64,000 nt of DNA from the NCBI RefSeq assembly GCF_014844035.1, contig NZ_CP062159.1, positions 248,001 through 312,000 of the forward strand, given 5' to 3'. Origin of the DNA: Flavobacterium sp. MDT1-60 (lineage in GTDB: Bacteria > Bacteroidota > Bacteroidia > Flavobacteriales > Flavobacteriaceae). The notes beneath the pieces were generated by a model that did not search any database, was not told the origin of the DNA, and was given only the letters and a program-made list of their open reading frames with translations. Within the stretch, counting starts at the first letter, position 1, and every line of letters starts with the position of its first letter. The position numbers and the translations under genes were made by a program. Below are positions 26,222 through 34,154 of this stretch, in pieces.

Positions 26222-28414
26222 TTAATTCCCTAATTGCAATTGATTTTTAACCAACTCAAAATAATTTCCTTTTTGTTCTACCAACTCTGAATGATTTCCA
26301 ATTTCGATAATTTTCCCTTTATCCAAAACAACTATCTGATCCGCATTCATTACCGTACTTAGTCGGTGTGCGATCACGATAACCGTTTTATTTTTAAAAA
26401 AAATATCCAGTTTTTGCATAATTGCTTTTTCATTATTAGCATCTAAGGCCGAAGTTGCTTCATCAAAAAATAATATCTCCGGGTTTTTATAAACGGCCCT
26501 TGCAATAAGCAAACGTTGCTTTTGTCCGGTACTCATTCCCACTCCTTCTGCACCAATTTTTGTATTGTAGCCCAATGGCAACCCGCTAATATATTCTTTT
26601 ATATTGGCGACATCTGACGCATATACCAAACGATCTTTATCTATTTTATCAACTCCAAAAGCAATATTATGAGCAATCGTATCACTAAAAATAAAACCTT
26701 CCTGCATCACCGCGCCAATATTAGACCGCCAGGCTTTTTGGGCAATATTTTTTAGTTGTGCATTTCCTATGTTTACTTCTCCTTTTTCAGGTTCATAAAA
26801 TTTAAGAAGCAATTTCATCAGCGTTGTTTTGCCGCTTCCGCTAACACCTACAATTGCTGTTACTTTATTGGCCGGAATTATTAAATTCAAATCATCCAAA
26901 ACAGGAATATCTGATCCCAAATAACGATAGGAAACATTTTTTAACGTAATGTCACAATCAATCGGGACTTCATTTGTCTGATGCACTTCTTGTTGTATTT
27001 CATCTTCTTTCTCATGAATTTCAGATAGTCGTGCCAATGATATTTTGGCATCCTGCAATTCCCGAACAAATTCTATTAGTTGTGTTATTGGCCCATTTAA
27101 ACTTCCAACAATCGAACTAATCGCCAGCATCATTCCGAGTGTAATTGAGCCGTCGATAACTAATTTAGCCGAAAGAAATATGATGAAAATATTTTTCAAT
27201 TCATTAATAAATGAAGAGCCTGTTGTCTGGGTTTGCTCTAAAATGAGGCCTTTTATTGAAACCCTGAAAAGTCTTGCCTGTACATATTCCCAACCCCAGC
27301 GTTTTTGTTTTTCAGCATTATGAAGTTTGATTTCCTGCATTCCGTTTATCAATTCCATCACCTTACTTTGCTCTTGCGAGACCTCGGCAAAACGTTTGTA
27401 ATCTAAAATTTCCCTTCTTTTTAAAAATAAAGTGATCCATCCAAAATACAGCAGACTTCCTATAAAAAACACCAGGAATATCTTTAGGTTAAAGTAAGCC
27501 AGAACAGCACCCAAAACGACCATATTAATCATTGAAAACAAGACATTTAAAGATGATGTCGTCAGGATTTTCTCGATACGCCGATGATCATTAATTCGCT
27601 GCATGATATCACTTGTCATTCGGATATCAAAAAACGAAATTGGCAGATTCATTAGTTTAATAAAGAAATCTGAAATGAGCGAGATATTGATTCGGGTAGA
27701 TAGATGCAATAATATCCAACTTCTAATAAGTTCTAAACCAGTTTTTCCTGCAAAAAGAAATAATTGAGCAAAAAGTATTAAATAAATAAAATGAAGATTT
27801 TGATTCTGTATACCAACATCAACAATACTCTGGGTTAAAAACGGTGAAATAAGCATTAATAAACTACTCGCAACCAAGCCAATACTCAACTGAGTCAGAA
27901 AAGATCTATAACGCAATACATATTGTGATAACAATCTAAAACCTAATCCTTTATTTTCTTCTTTATCAAATTCAGACTGGTAAAATTTAGGTGCTGCTTC
28001 CATCAATAATGCGACACCTTCCTTCGTCATATTATCGGCATTATTTCCAATCCAGAATTTAATAAAATCTTCTTTATTGTATTCGATGAGTCCAAAACCC
28101 GGATCTGAAATGTAATAAGTATTTTTCCTGATTTTATAGAGAACTACATAATGATTTTTATTCCAATGCAAAATACACGGTAAAGGTGCCTCTTGTAATC
28201 TCTCTAAATTCAATTTTACGCCCAAAGTCCTAAAGCCAATTTTCTCTGCAGCATCACTTAAAAAAAGCAAATTACTTCCCTCACGAGTTGTTTCGCTAAT
28301 GTCTCGTAAATCCTGAATATTGATTGTTTTGCCATAATGTTTGGCAATAATTTTCAAACATGTTGGTCCGCAATCTTTAAAATCAGCTTGTTTATAGTGC
28401 GTAAATTTTTTCAA
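26222..28414 (-). CDS. C39-peptidase ABC exporter (bacteriocin type)
   Basis: 730 residues. Residues 1-130 are a peptidase C39 domain with Gln9 and the catalytic Cys15 (QADFKDCGPTC), His in LHWNKNHYVVLYK and Asp in ISDPGFG, so cleavage activity is expected. A six-helix ABC membrane domain follows, then a nucleotide-binding domain with Walker A GVSGSGKTT, signature STGQKQR, Walker B ILFFDEATSALD and the switch His in IAHRLS. It cleaves leader peptides after a double glycine and exports the core. The start is a TTG; no ATG would leave the C39 motif intact. Confidence 0.95.
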   Translation of the reverse strand: MKKFTHYKQADFKDCGPTCLKIIAKHYGKTINIQDLRDISETTREGSNLLFLSDAAEKIGFRTLGVKLNLERLQEAPLPCILHWNKNHYVVLYKIRKNTYYISDPGFGLIEYNKEDFIKFWIGNNADNMTKEGVALLMEAAPKFYQSEFDKEENKGLGFRLLSQYVLRYRSFLTQLSIGLVASSLLMLISPFLTQSIVDVGIQNQNLHFIYLILFAQLFLFAGKTGLELIRSWILLHLSTRINISLISDFFIKLMNLPISFFDIRMTSDIMQRINDHRRIEKILTTSSLNVLFSMINMVVLGAVLAYFNLKIFLVFFIGSLLYFGWITLFLKRREILDYKRFAEVSQEQSKVMELINGMQEIKLHNAEKQKRWGWEYVQARLFRVSIKGLILEQTQTTGSSFINELKNIFIIFLSAKLVIDGSITLGMMLAISSIVGSLNGPITQLIEFVRELQDAKISLARLSEIHEKEDEIQQEVHQTNEVPIDCDITLKNVSYRYLGSDIPVLDDLNLIIPANKVTAIVGVSGSGKTTLMKLLLKFYEPEKGEVNIGNAQLKNIAQKAWRSNIGAVMQEGFIFSDTIAHNIAFGVDKIDKDRLVYASDVANIKEYISGLPLGYNTKIGAEGVGMSTGQKQRLLIARAVYKNPEILFFDEATSALDANNEKAIMQKLDIFFKNKTVIVIAHRLSTVMNADQIVVLDKGKIIEIGNHSELVEQKGNYFELVKNQLQLGN

Positions 28415-28469
28415 TTTTTAATTAATTTATTCAGGAGCAATTTAAGATTATATTTTTTGATTTAATAGT

Positions 28470-28505
28470 AAAAAAAAAACAGAGAAGAAATAAATCTTCT
28501 CTGTT
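28470..28505 (-). terminator. Strong terminator after the tandem repeats
   Basis: An 11-base stem (AACAGAGAAGA / TCTTCTCTGTT) with a six-base loop, followed on the minus strand by ten T residues. It separates the repeat transcript from the ABC exporter gene. Confidence 0.85.
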
Positions 28506-28540
28506 AACTATCTAAAAAATAAAATTTTAGCAATAAAGAT

Positions 28541-28709
28541 TTTCTCTAGGACGTGCCACTGGTTAACCCTAACCAAATAAAACTAACACAGCGGCTAATT
28601 TCCTGAGAATCCCGACACCAATCATCAATGTTGGGATATTTGCTCAATGTTCCACGATCGAGCGCCTACAAATTCAAAAAAAAACATGACTAAATTTTTG
28701 ATAAGGCTT
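28541..28709 (-). repeat. Tandem 169-bp repeat, copy 1
   Basis: Matches 28780-28948 over 169 bases without gaps. By my count there are eight differences, seven of them in the first 60 bases (the 3' part of the minus-strand transcript). It may be a small RNA or encode a tiny peptide. On the minus strand the RNA can form GCTCGA/TTGAGC, ATCCC-ACA/TGT-GGGAT and TGGTTA/TAACCA hairpins. Confidence 0.85.
28569..28625 (-). CDS. Candidate hydrophobic micropeptide in repeat copy 1
   Basis: ATG frame encoding MIGVGILRKLAAVLVLFG, 18 residues. It resembles a cationic membrane-active peptide. The twin frame in copy 2 differs only by two silent and three conservative changes, which supports coding. Competing: a 33-residue TTG frame (28546-28647) and a non-coding RNA. 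Confidence 0.3.
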   Translation of the reverse strand: MIGVGILRKLAAVLVLFG

Positions 28710-28779
28710 AATGTTTTATTTTTTAACAGTAAAAACTGCTAAACTCTTCTTGTTATTATTAATTAATTAAGCATTATAA

Positions 28780-28948
28780 TTTCTCTAGGACATGGCACTG
28801 GTTAACCCTAACCAAATAAAATCAACACAGTGACCAATTTCCTGAGAATCCCGACACCAATCATCAATGTTGGGATATTTGCTCAATGTTCCACGATCGA
28901 GCGCCTACAAATTCAAAAAAAAACATGACTAAATTTCTGATAAGGCTT
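28780..28948 (-). repeat. Tandem 169-bp repeat, copy 2
   Basis: Second copy of the unit at 28541-28709, 70 bases away from it and about 55 bases downstream of the expected start from the promoter at 29009-29041. The region between 28415 and 29043 has no other recognisable gene. Confidence 0.85.
28808..28864 (-). CDS. Candidate hydrophobic micropeptide in repeat copy 2
   Basis: ATG frame encoding MIGVGILRKLVTVLILFG. Against copy 1, the codon changes are TTA/TTG twice (silent), Ala to Val, Ala to Thr and Val to Ile. Same length, no gaps. Confidence 0.3.
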   Translation of the reverse strand: MIGVGILRKLVTVLILFG

Positions 28949-29008
28949 TATATTGTAATACTTATAAAAATTAAAAAATCAAAAGCGAATTGTACTTTAA
29001 TTTTTAAT

Positions 29009-29041
29009 CAAATTTAATTGCTATAACTTTTTTTAACCAAA
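29009..29041 (-). promoter_or_regulatory. Promoter reading into the tandem repeats
   Basis: On the minus strand TTTG (29041-29038), 21 bases, then TAAATTTG (29016-29009), a full match to the Bacteroidota promoter. It partly overlaps the region just past the precursor stop and points at the repeats. Confidence 0.65.
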
Positions 29042-29043
29042 GA

Positions 29044-29181
29044 CTATGCTGTACAATCTTCGTCATTAATCCAGGCCTCACATCTTGGAGCTGCTTCTTT
29101 TACATTATTAGCAATGATCATTTTTTGCTCATTTGCTGTTAATTCCTGTGTTCCTTCGAGGTTTAAAATATTCTTTAACAT
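29044..29181 (-). CDS. Precursor-like peptide with leader but no double glycine
   Basis: 45 residues. The N-terminal MLKNILNLEGTQELTANEQK matches the leader type of flavobacterial bacteriocin-like precursors (NLEG..ELT..EQK..), which usually ends in GG. Here the following residues are MIIANN, so the normal C39 cleavage site is missing. The tail VKEAAPRCEAWINDEDCTA has two cysteines, a natural substrate for the disulfide-forming enzyme encoded 69 bases upstream. Too short for usual gene finders. Confidence 0.7.
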   Translation of the reverse strand: MLKNILNLEGTQELTANEQKMIIANNVKEAAPRCEAWINDEDCTA

Positions 29182-29250
29182 AGGTTCTATTTTTTTGGGC
29201 TTCAATCCTTTTAAGACATTTGAAGCTTCTGTCTTTTTTCTTTTCTCCTG

Positions 29251-30807
29251 TTAGGCGATTTTTTCAAGAATCTCAATATCTTCAACATAATCGTTTAGAA
29301 AATATTTCAATTCGTTTAGCTCATATTCGTTCGGGAATAATTTTTCATTTACAATTTTAATCGGTGTATAATTAAAATTATTCTTAGAACACCATTCGTA
29401 TTGTTTATTAATCTCCTGATTAATCATCATGCTTACAGATTCTACATGCCATTTTTTTAACCATTTTTTTAGGTTCATTTTCTTGATATGCCAATCCGAA
29501 ATTGCCTCTACCGTTTTTCCGGGTGTTGATCTGTTTATTGTTAATAGCCTTTCTACAACTGCTTTATATGGATTATCCGTATTCTCCGGATTGATATTAA
29601 ATAAAACTTTTAAAAATATTCTGTCCGGAAATTTCAAAACCAAATCAAATGCTTCCTGAAATGTCGTATTACAATGTGAACAACTCGGACTAATAATTAC
29701 AGAAAGTTTCACTGCTGCATTTCTGTTGCCAAAATTCAAACCTCTCAAATCATCAAAACCATTTGTATTTATAACTTTTCTGGACAAGAAGTTTAATAAG
29801 GAATAATTTCTTTTGAATTTTTTCAGATCTTTAATAGAATTATCACTTTTCAATATATTTTTTATCATTGGCTTTGCAACAAGCCACATTGGAACAAGAA
29901 GAACCAAAGAAAACAAGAATGGAAATATACTCTCAAAAGCAAAAGTCAGTGTAAAAAAATCTGATGCAAACCATATTGCACTTTGCGTAAAAATTAAGAG
30001 CGAAACTACCAGACACATCACGCACCACTTTTGAATCTCAAATTTCTGAATCCAAATAGACGATACTATAATAGGAATAGCCAGCATGCTTAAAAATCCA
30101 ACAAAAATTGCAGAATTAAATGGGCTTACTAAAATTGAAATCAAAGCTGAACCGAAAAAAATCAACGGTAAATCTGAAAAATTAAATAATTTGTTTTGAG
30201 TTCCTTCATTGGCATTCATAACAGAATTGCATGAAGAATTGGAGCTCAGATTGCAAAATTTTGAAATTATACTATTTTTAAAACCTAACTTCTCCTGTAC
30301 TATAAATATACTAACCATAAAACCTAGTATAGATGTTGTTAAAAAAACAAGACTAAACAAATTATAGGTATTATAAAAAAATGATAAACCAATCAAAAGA
30401 AAAAGAGGTAAAGAATATTTTAACCAATTATATTCTACTTTCAAATTCTCTCTTGCAATTACATTATTTGGTTCGATTGCAACAATTACTCCATTCCAAT
30501 CTAAAAGGAATTTTTCATAAGCCATTTTAAATGGCCCTTTTTTTTCTGTTGTAATACGCACATCATTTTTAGCCTTTTCTACCAATATAAGTTCATCCTG
30601 AAAGTAGGCTAAGAAATTTGCCGGCAAATCTACTATCTGTTCTTTCGGAACTCTTATTGCTGCGTTTTCTATTGACAAAAGATCTAACGAATCTGTTATC
30701 GCAAATAGACTTGGATAATTGGGATGAGAAAGAAACAAATCCTTAAACTCATTTTTTATATCTGAGTATCTATTAATTTGTAAAAATTTTTGGACAAGTT
30801 TTAACAT
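29251..30807 (-). CDS. VKOR-thioredoxin membrane protein with degenerate C39-like N-terminus
   Basis: 518 residues. Residues 1-120 resemble a C39 fold (YPSLFAITDSLDLLSIENAA) without a catalytic cysteine. A multi-helix VKOR domain follows, with the loop cysteines in FCNLSSNSSCNSV and the active CxxC in KWCVMCLV. The C-terminal thioredoxin-like domain has SPSCSHCN. VKOR fusions form disulfides in exported proteins and pass electrons to quinone. Its place next to a two-cysteine precursor and a C39 exporter suggests it oxidises the peptide. Confidence 0.85.
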   Translation of the reverse strand: MLKLVQKFLQINRYSDIKNEFKDLFLSHPNYPSLFAITDSLDLLSIENAAIRVPKEQIVDLPANFLAYFQDELILVEKAKNDVRITTEKKGPFKMAYEKFLLDWNGVIVAIEPNNVIARENLKVEYNWLKYSLPLFLLIGLSFFYNTYNLFSLVFLTTSILGFMVSIFIVQEKLGFKNSIISKFCNLSSNSSCNSVMNANEGTQNKLFNFSDLPLIFFGSALISILVSPFNSAIFVGFLSMLAIPIIVSSIWIQKFEIQKWCVMCLVVSLLIFTQSAIWFASDFFTLTFAFESIFPFLFSLVLLVPMWLVAKPMIKNILKSDNSIKDLKKFKRNYSLLNFLSRKVINTNGFDDLRGLNFGNRNAAVKLSVIISPSCSHCNTTFQEAFDLVLKFPDRIFLKVLFNINPENTDNPYKAVVERLLTINRSTPGKTVEAISDWHIKKMNLKKWLKKWHVESVSMMINQEINKQYEWCSKNNFNYTPIKIVNEKLFPNEYELNELKYFLNDYVEDIEILEKIA

Positions 30808-31065
30808 CGTTTTTGATCGTTTAAATCATAATTACAATGCAAAGATTAGTGTTTTTATCCAAAAAAAAACGCTCAACACAGACATTTTATTAATTATACT
30901 ACATACAATTTATAAATTATATCAGTCTGAATAAAAACACAAATTATTGATTACCAATTAATTACGAGCTTAAATATTCACTACACCCCCTTAAAGCCCG
31001 AATCTCGATGAAGCGTTTTGCTTTTTGTCTAGTTTTGGTATGTAATAATCCTAATACTTAATAAC
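30808..31065. other. Divergent intergenic region in the peptide locus
   Basis: No gene seen. An exact TAGTTTTG -7 element (31030-31037) faces the peptide gene at 31066; toward the VKOR gene only a near-match AATCTTTG (30838-30845) is visible. Confidence 0.4.
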
Positions 31066-31194
31066 ATGGCAAATCAAAAATTAAAATTCGAAGATTTCGA
31101 GACAGAAAAATTATCTAAGAACCAACAAAAAATGGTTCGAGGGGGAGATGGAGAAACTGATCCGGAAAACAAAAAAGGAACCGGTCTAGGATAA
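31066..31194 (+). CDS. Double-glycine leader peptide (bacteriocin-like precursor or signal)
   Basis: 42 residues. The leader MANQKLKFEDFETEKLSKNQ then QKMVRGG ends in a clear GG site; the core would be the 15-residue DGETDPENKKGTGLG, acidic and without cysteine. The leader style (FED..E.EKLSKNQ..M..GG) is that of Bacteroidota natural-product precursors exported by C39 transporters, and such an exporter lies at 26222-28414. It is divergent from the VKOR gene. The cysteine-free polar core fits a signal or a modified peptide better than a pore-former. Confidence 0.75.
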   Translation: MANQKLKFEDFETEKLSKNQQKMVRGGDGETDPENKKGTGLG

Positions 31195-31268
31195 AATAGA
31201 AAATGAAATAGTTAATTAAAACTAAATTCTAACCATACTATAATTATTACTCATTGTAGATAATAAAC

Positions 31269-31312
31269 ATTTCGCAAATAGAACTGGAGATACTTCAGTT
31301 CTTTTGCGAAAT
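31269..31312 (+). terminator. Long hairpin after the peptide gene
   Basis: ATTTCGCAAA-T-AGAACTG / CAGTTCT-TTTGCGAAAT, 17 paired bases with one bulge and a nine-base loop. There is no T-run, so it may protect the 3' end rather than terminate. Confidence 0.5.
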
Positions 31313-31398
31313 AATTATACAAAAGGATATTCATTTTTGATTTTTTATTCTCAGAGCAAGTTCTTCAGGTTGTAATTTATTAAATGAATATTTTTTAT

Positions 31399-32703
31399 TT
31401 ATGCTTTTGCATTAGGTTCTGCAATTAAACCAATTAATTTTTTACGTATTCTGTTTTTATCTCTAATATTTTTTATCAACAGAAAAATAATTCCGAAAAA
31501 TATAATAAAATATGAAGCACTAAGGAGTCTTTTGAAAAAAAGATCTTCCCTATATGTTTTATCTATAGCAAGCATTTCTGCAGTGAGATTTTCTTCACCC
31601 TGTTTATAATTTACTTTTAATCTTTCCTCTCTTAATTTGCTTTCATACTCATCTAATTGATCCAAGTAAATTCTGGAATGCTTGTGAGCGAGTTCAGGCA
31701 TGTTAAGTATATTATAGATTCTTGCCTGATAACAATTTGATTTCAAATAACTTAGTGTATTTACATCATTTAAAAGCGAAATTGAATCGCTTTTTTTATA
31801 AAAAGACAATGCCTTATTATATTTTTTAACTGTAAGATTGATATCTCCTAAATTGTAATAAACAGCACTCAAGTCGCTGTTTCCATTCTGTTTTGCCAAC
31901 GATACAACTTCAAGATAGGTTTTTTCTGCGTTTTTATAATCTCCTTTCCAATTGAAAACATTTCCTAAGCTTAATTTTGCAGTGATTGTATTGTAAGGAA
32001 ATTTTTCAGAGTACTGAATTGTTTTTTTATAAAAATACGCTAGAGAATCAAGTATTTCCATTTTGCCCTTATCTACAAAATAACTTTCATAAGCACTACC
32101 CAGAGCAAGATATAAATTACTTTTTCTATTTAAGAGTTCGGCGTCAGTAAATAATCCTTCATTTTTATTAATAAATTCAAGTAGCTCTCTTGAATTTTTA
32201 ATTGATAATTGGTAATTCCCAACAGATTCATTCACTAATGCGATATTCGCCTTGAATTTAATAATTTGCTTAATATCACCTAGTTGTGAAGAAATTTCGA
32301 TCCCTTTTTGAAATTCTTCTAAGGCGGCACTAAAATTTCCTCTAATCCATTCTGTTAAACCTCCATAGTTATAAATGTCAGCCGTAAGACTTTTTTTAGC
32401 TTTAGAATCTGGTATTTTCGCTAAATAAACAAATGCTTTATTATATTTTTCCTTCGATTTTTCTACTTCACCTTTTCTTTGCAACAAACAAGACATTACT
32501 CCATTGGCAAAAGCCAAATGTTCATAATTACTGGATTTCGCCATTTGCTCGGCATACATCAGGGCACGATCATTATCTGCATTATAGTATAATCGAATTT
32601 TTTCCTTCAATATTTCGTAATCATCTTCAATTACCGCATTTTTTTGCTGGCCAAATGTAGTAGTCAGGATAAGAAAGAATAGAAAATAGAAAATTGACTT
32701 CAT
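31399..32703 (-). CDS. TPR membrane protein, paralogue lacking the DNA-binding domain (copy A)
   Basis: 434 residues from the ATG at 32703, which begins a clear signal peptide (MKSIFYFLFFLILTTTFGQ). Tetratricopeptide-like repeats fill about 30-360 (IYNYGGLTEWIRGNFSAALE; VYYNLGDINLTVKKYNKALS). A single membrane helix follows (SYFIIFFGIIFLLIKNI) and then only about 20 cytoplasmic residues. It is closely related to the next two genes, but stops where copy C continues into a helix-turn-helix domain. A periplasmic sensor or decoy is possible. Confidence 0.8.
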   Translation of the reverse strand: MKSIFYFLFFLILTTTFGQQKNAVIEDDYEILKEKIRLYYNADNDRALMYAEQMAKSSNYEHLAFANGVMSCLLQRKGEVEKSKEKYNKAFVYLAKIPDSKAKKSLTADIYNYGGLTEWIRGNFSAALEEFQKGIEISSQLGDIKQIIKFKANIALVNESVGNYQLSIKNSRELLEFINKNEGLFTDAELLNRKSNLYLALGSAYESYFVDKGKMEILDSLAYFYKKTIQYSEKFPYNTITAKLSLGNVFNWKGDYKNAEKTYLEVVSLAKQNGNSDLSAVYYNLGDINLTVKKYNKALSFYKKSDSISLLNDVNTLSYLKSNCYQARIYNILNMPELAHKHSRIYLDQLDEYESKLREERLKVNYKQGEENLTAEMLAIDKTYREDLFFKRLLSASYFIIFFGIIFLLIKNIRDKNRIRKKLIGLIAEPNAKA

Positions 32704-32746
32704 AAATTTATTTTTGAAAAATAAAACCTCAATTATTAAATTGACT

Positions 32747-34147
32747 TTACTTTTTTGTTTTAATAGAATCCGGTTGATCATCAAATTGATTAATATCATT
32801 TTTATTTACTTGTCCTTCCTCAATTATTGCAATCATTCTTTTACGAGTTTTCTTTTTATCTCTTATGTTTTTTATCAGAAAAAATACAATTCCAAGAAAT
32901 AAAAGCACATAAAATACATTAAGTACTCTTTTTAAAAAAAGATCCTGCTTATATTTTTTTTCAATGGAATGCATTTCGGCAGTCAAATCATCTGCTCCCT
33001 GTTTATAGTTTACTTCTACTGTTTCTTCTCTTAATTTACTCTCAAATTTATCTAATCTATCCAAATAAATTTTAGAATGTTTGTGAGCCAGTTCAGGCAT
33101 GTTGAGTATATTATAAATTCTCGCCTGATAACAATTTGATTTAAAGTAGGTATATTCATTTAAATTGGTTAAAATCGCAACTGAATCACTTTTTTGATAA
33201 AAAAGAAGCGCCTTATTATACTTTTTGGCTGTTAAATAAATGTCCCCTAAGTCGTAATAAGCAACACACAATAAATCATATATCTTATTTTGTTTTGACA
33301 AGGACACAACTTCAAAATATTTTTTTTCTGCATTTTTGTACTCACTTTTCCAATTGAAAATATTACCTAAACTTAATTTTGCGCTCGTTAAATTATAAGG
33401 ATATACATCTGAATATCTAATTGTTTGTTTATAAAAATATGCCGCCGAATCAAGTAGTTGCCATCTATCCTGATTTGCCATAAAAGAACTTTCGTAGGCA
33501 CCTCCTAAAGCAAGATTTAAGTTACTTCTTTTATTTACAATTTCAACTTTGGTATATTGATTTTCATTTTTATCAATAAAGTCAAGGCACTCTTTAGCGT
33601 ACTTAATCGCCATTTTATAATTCCCAACAACTTCATTAATTAAGCCAATATTAGATTTGAATTTTATAATTTGCTTCACATCACCAATTTGTGACGATAC
33701 TTTAATCCCATCCTGAAATTTTTCCAGTGCAAGACCAAAATTTCCTCTACTCCATTCGGCTAATCCACCATAATTGTATATATCTGCCGTCAAACGTTTT
33801 TTATCATTTGAATTTGGAATTTTATTTAAGTAAAAGAGTGCCTCTTTATATTTTTTCTTAGATTTTTCTGTTTCGTCTTTAAACTGTACTAAACACGATA
33901 TTGCTCCATTTGCAAAAGCCAAATGTTCATAATTAGTAGATTTCGCCATTTGTTCGGCATATAGTAATGAACGATCCACAGATATATTCCAATAGAGTCG
34001 AATTTTTTCCTTTAATGTTTCGTAATCATCTTCAATAACCGTATTTTTTTGTTGAGAAAGTGCTGAATTGAAAACAAAAAAAGACAACAAACAGATAATT
34101 AATCGTATTGAATTTGTTTTTGAAAGGGTCGAAGTAATCGGGAACAT
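32747..34147 (-). CDS. TPR membrane protein, paralogue lacking the DNA-binding domain (copy B)
   Basis: 466 residues using the ATG at 34147, which sits seven bases past the stop of copy C and still includes the export signal (LIICLLSFFVFNSALSQ). The upstream start at 34228 would overlap copy C. TPR-type repeats, one membrane helix (FYVLLFLGIVFFLIKNI) and a short charged tail (KKTRKRMIAIIEEGQ). Long stretches match copies A and C, for example the ARIYNILNMPELAHKHS segment shared with copy A. Confidence 0.8.
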   Translation of the reverse strand: MFPITSTLSKTNSIRLIICLLSFFVFNSALSQQKNTVIEDDYETLKEKIRLYWNISVDRSLLYAEQMAKSTNYEHLAFANGAISCLVQFKDETEKSKKKYKEALFYLNKIPNSNDKKRLTADIYNYGGLAEWSRGNFGLALEKFQDGIKVSSQIGDVKQIIKFKSNIGLINEVVGNYKMAIKYAKECLDFIDKNENQYTKVEIVNKRSNLNLALGGAYESSFMANQDRWQLLDSAAYFYKQTIRYSDVYPYNLTSAKLSLGNIFNWKSEYKNAEKKYFEVVSLSKQNKIYDLLCVAYYDLGDIYLTAKKYNKALLFYQKSDSVAILTNLNEYTYFKSNCYQARIYNILNMPELAHKHSKIYLDRLDKFESKLREETVEVNYKQGADDLTAEMHSIEKKYKQDLFLKRVLNVFYVLLFLGIVFFLIKNIRDKKKTRKRMIAIIEEGQVNKNDINQFDDQPDSIKTKK

Positions 34148-34154
34148 TACGAAA

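Noticed and set aside
28686..28742. Plus-strand mini-frames in the tandem repeats, such as one starting MTKFLIRL
   Set aside because: The two copies diverge completely after eight codons and no plus-strand promoter is visible.
32433..32660. Frame opposite TPR copy A
   Set aside because: Shadow of the TPR gene, with parallel shadows in the paralogues.
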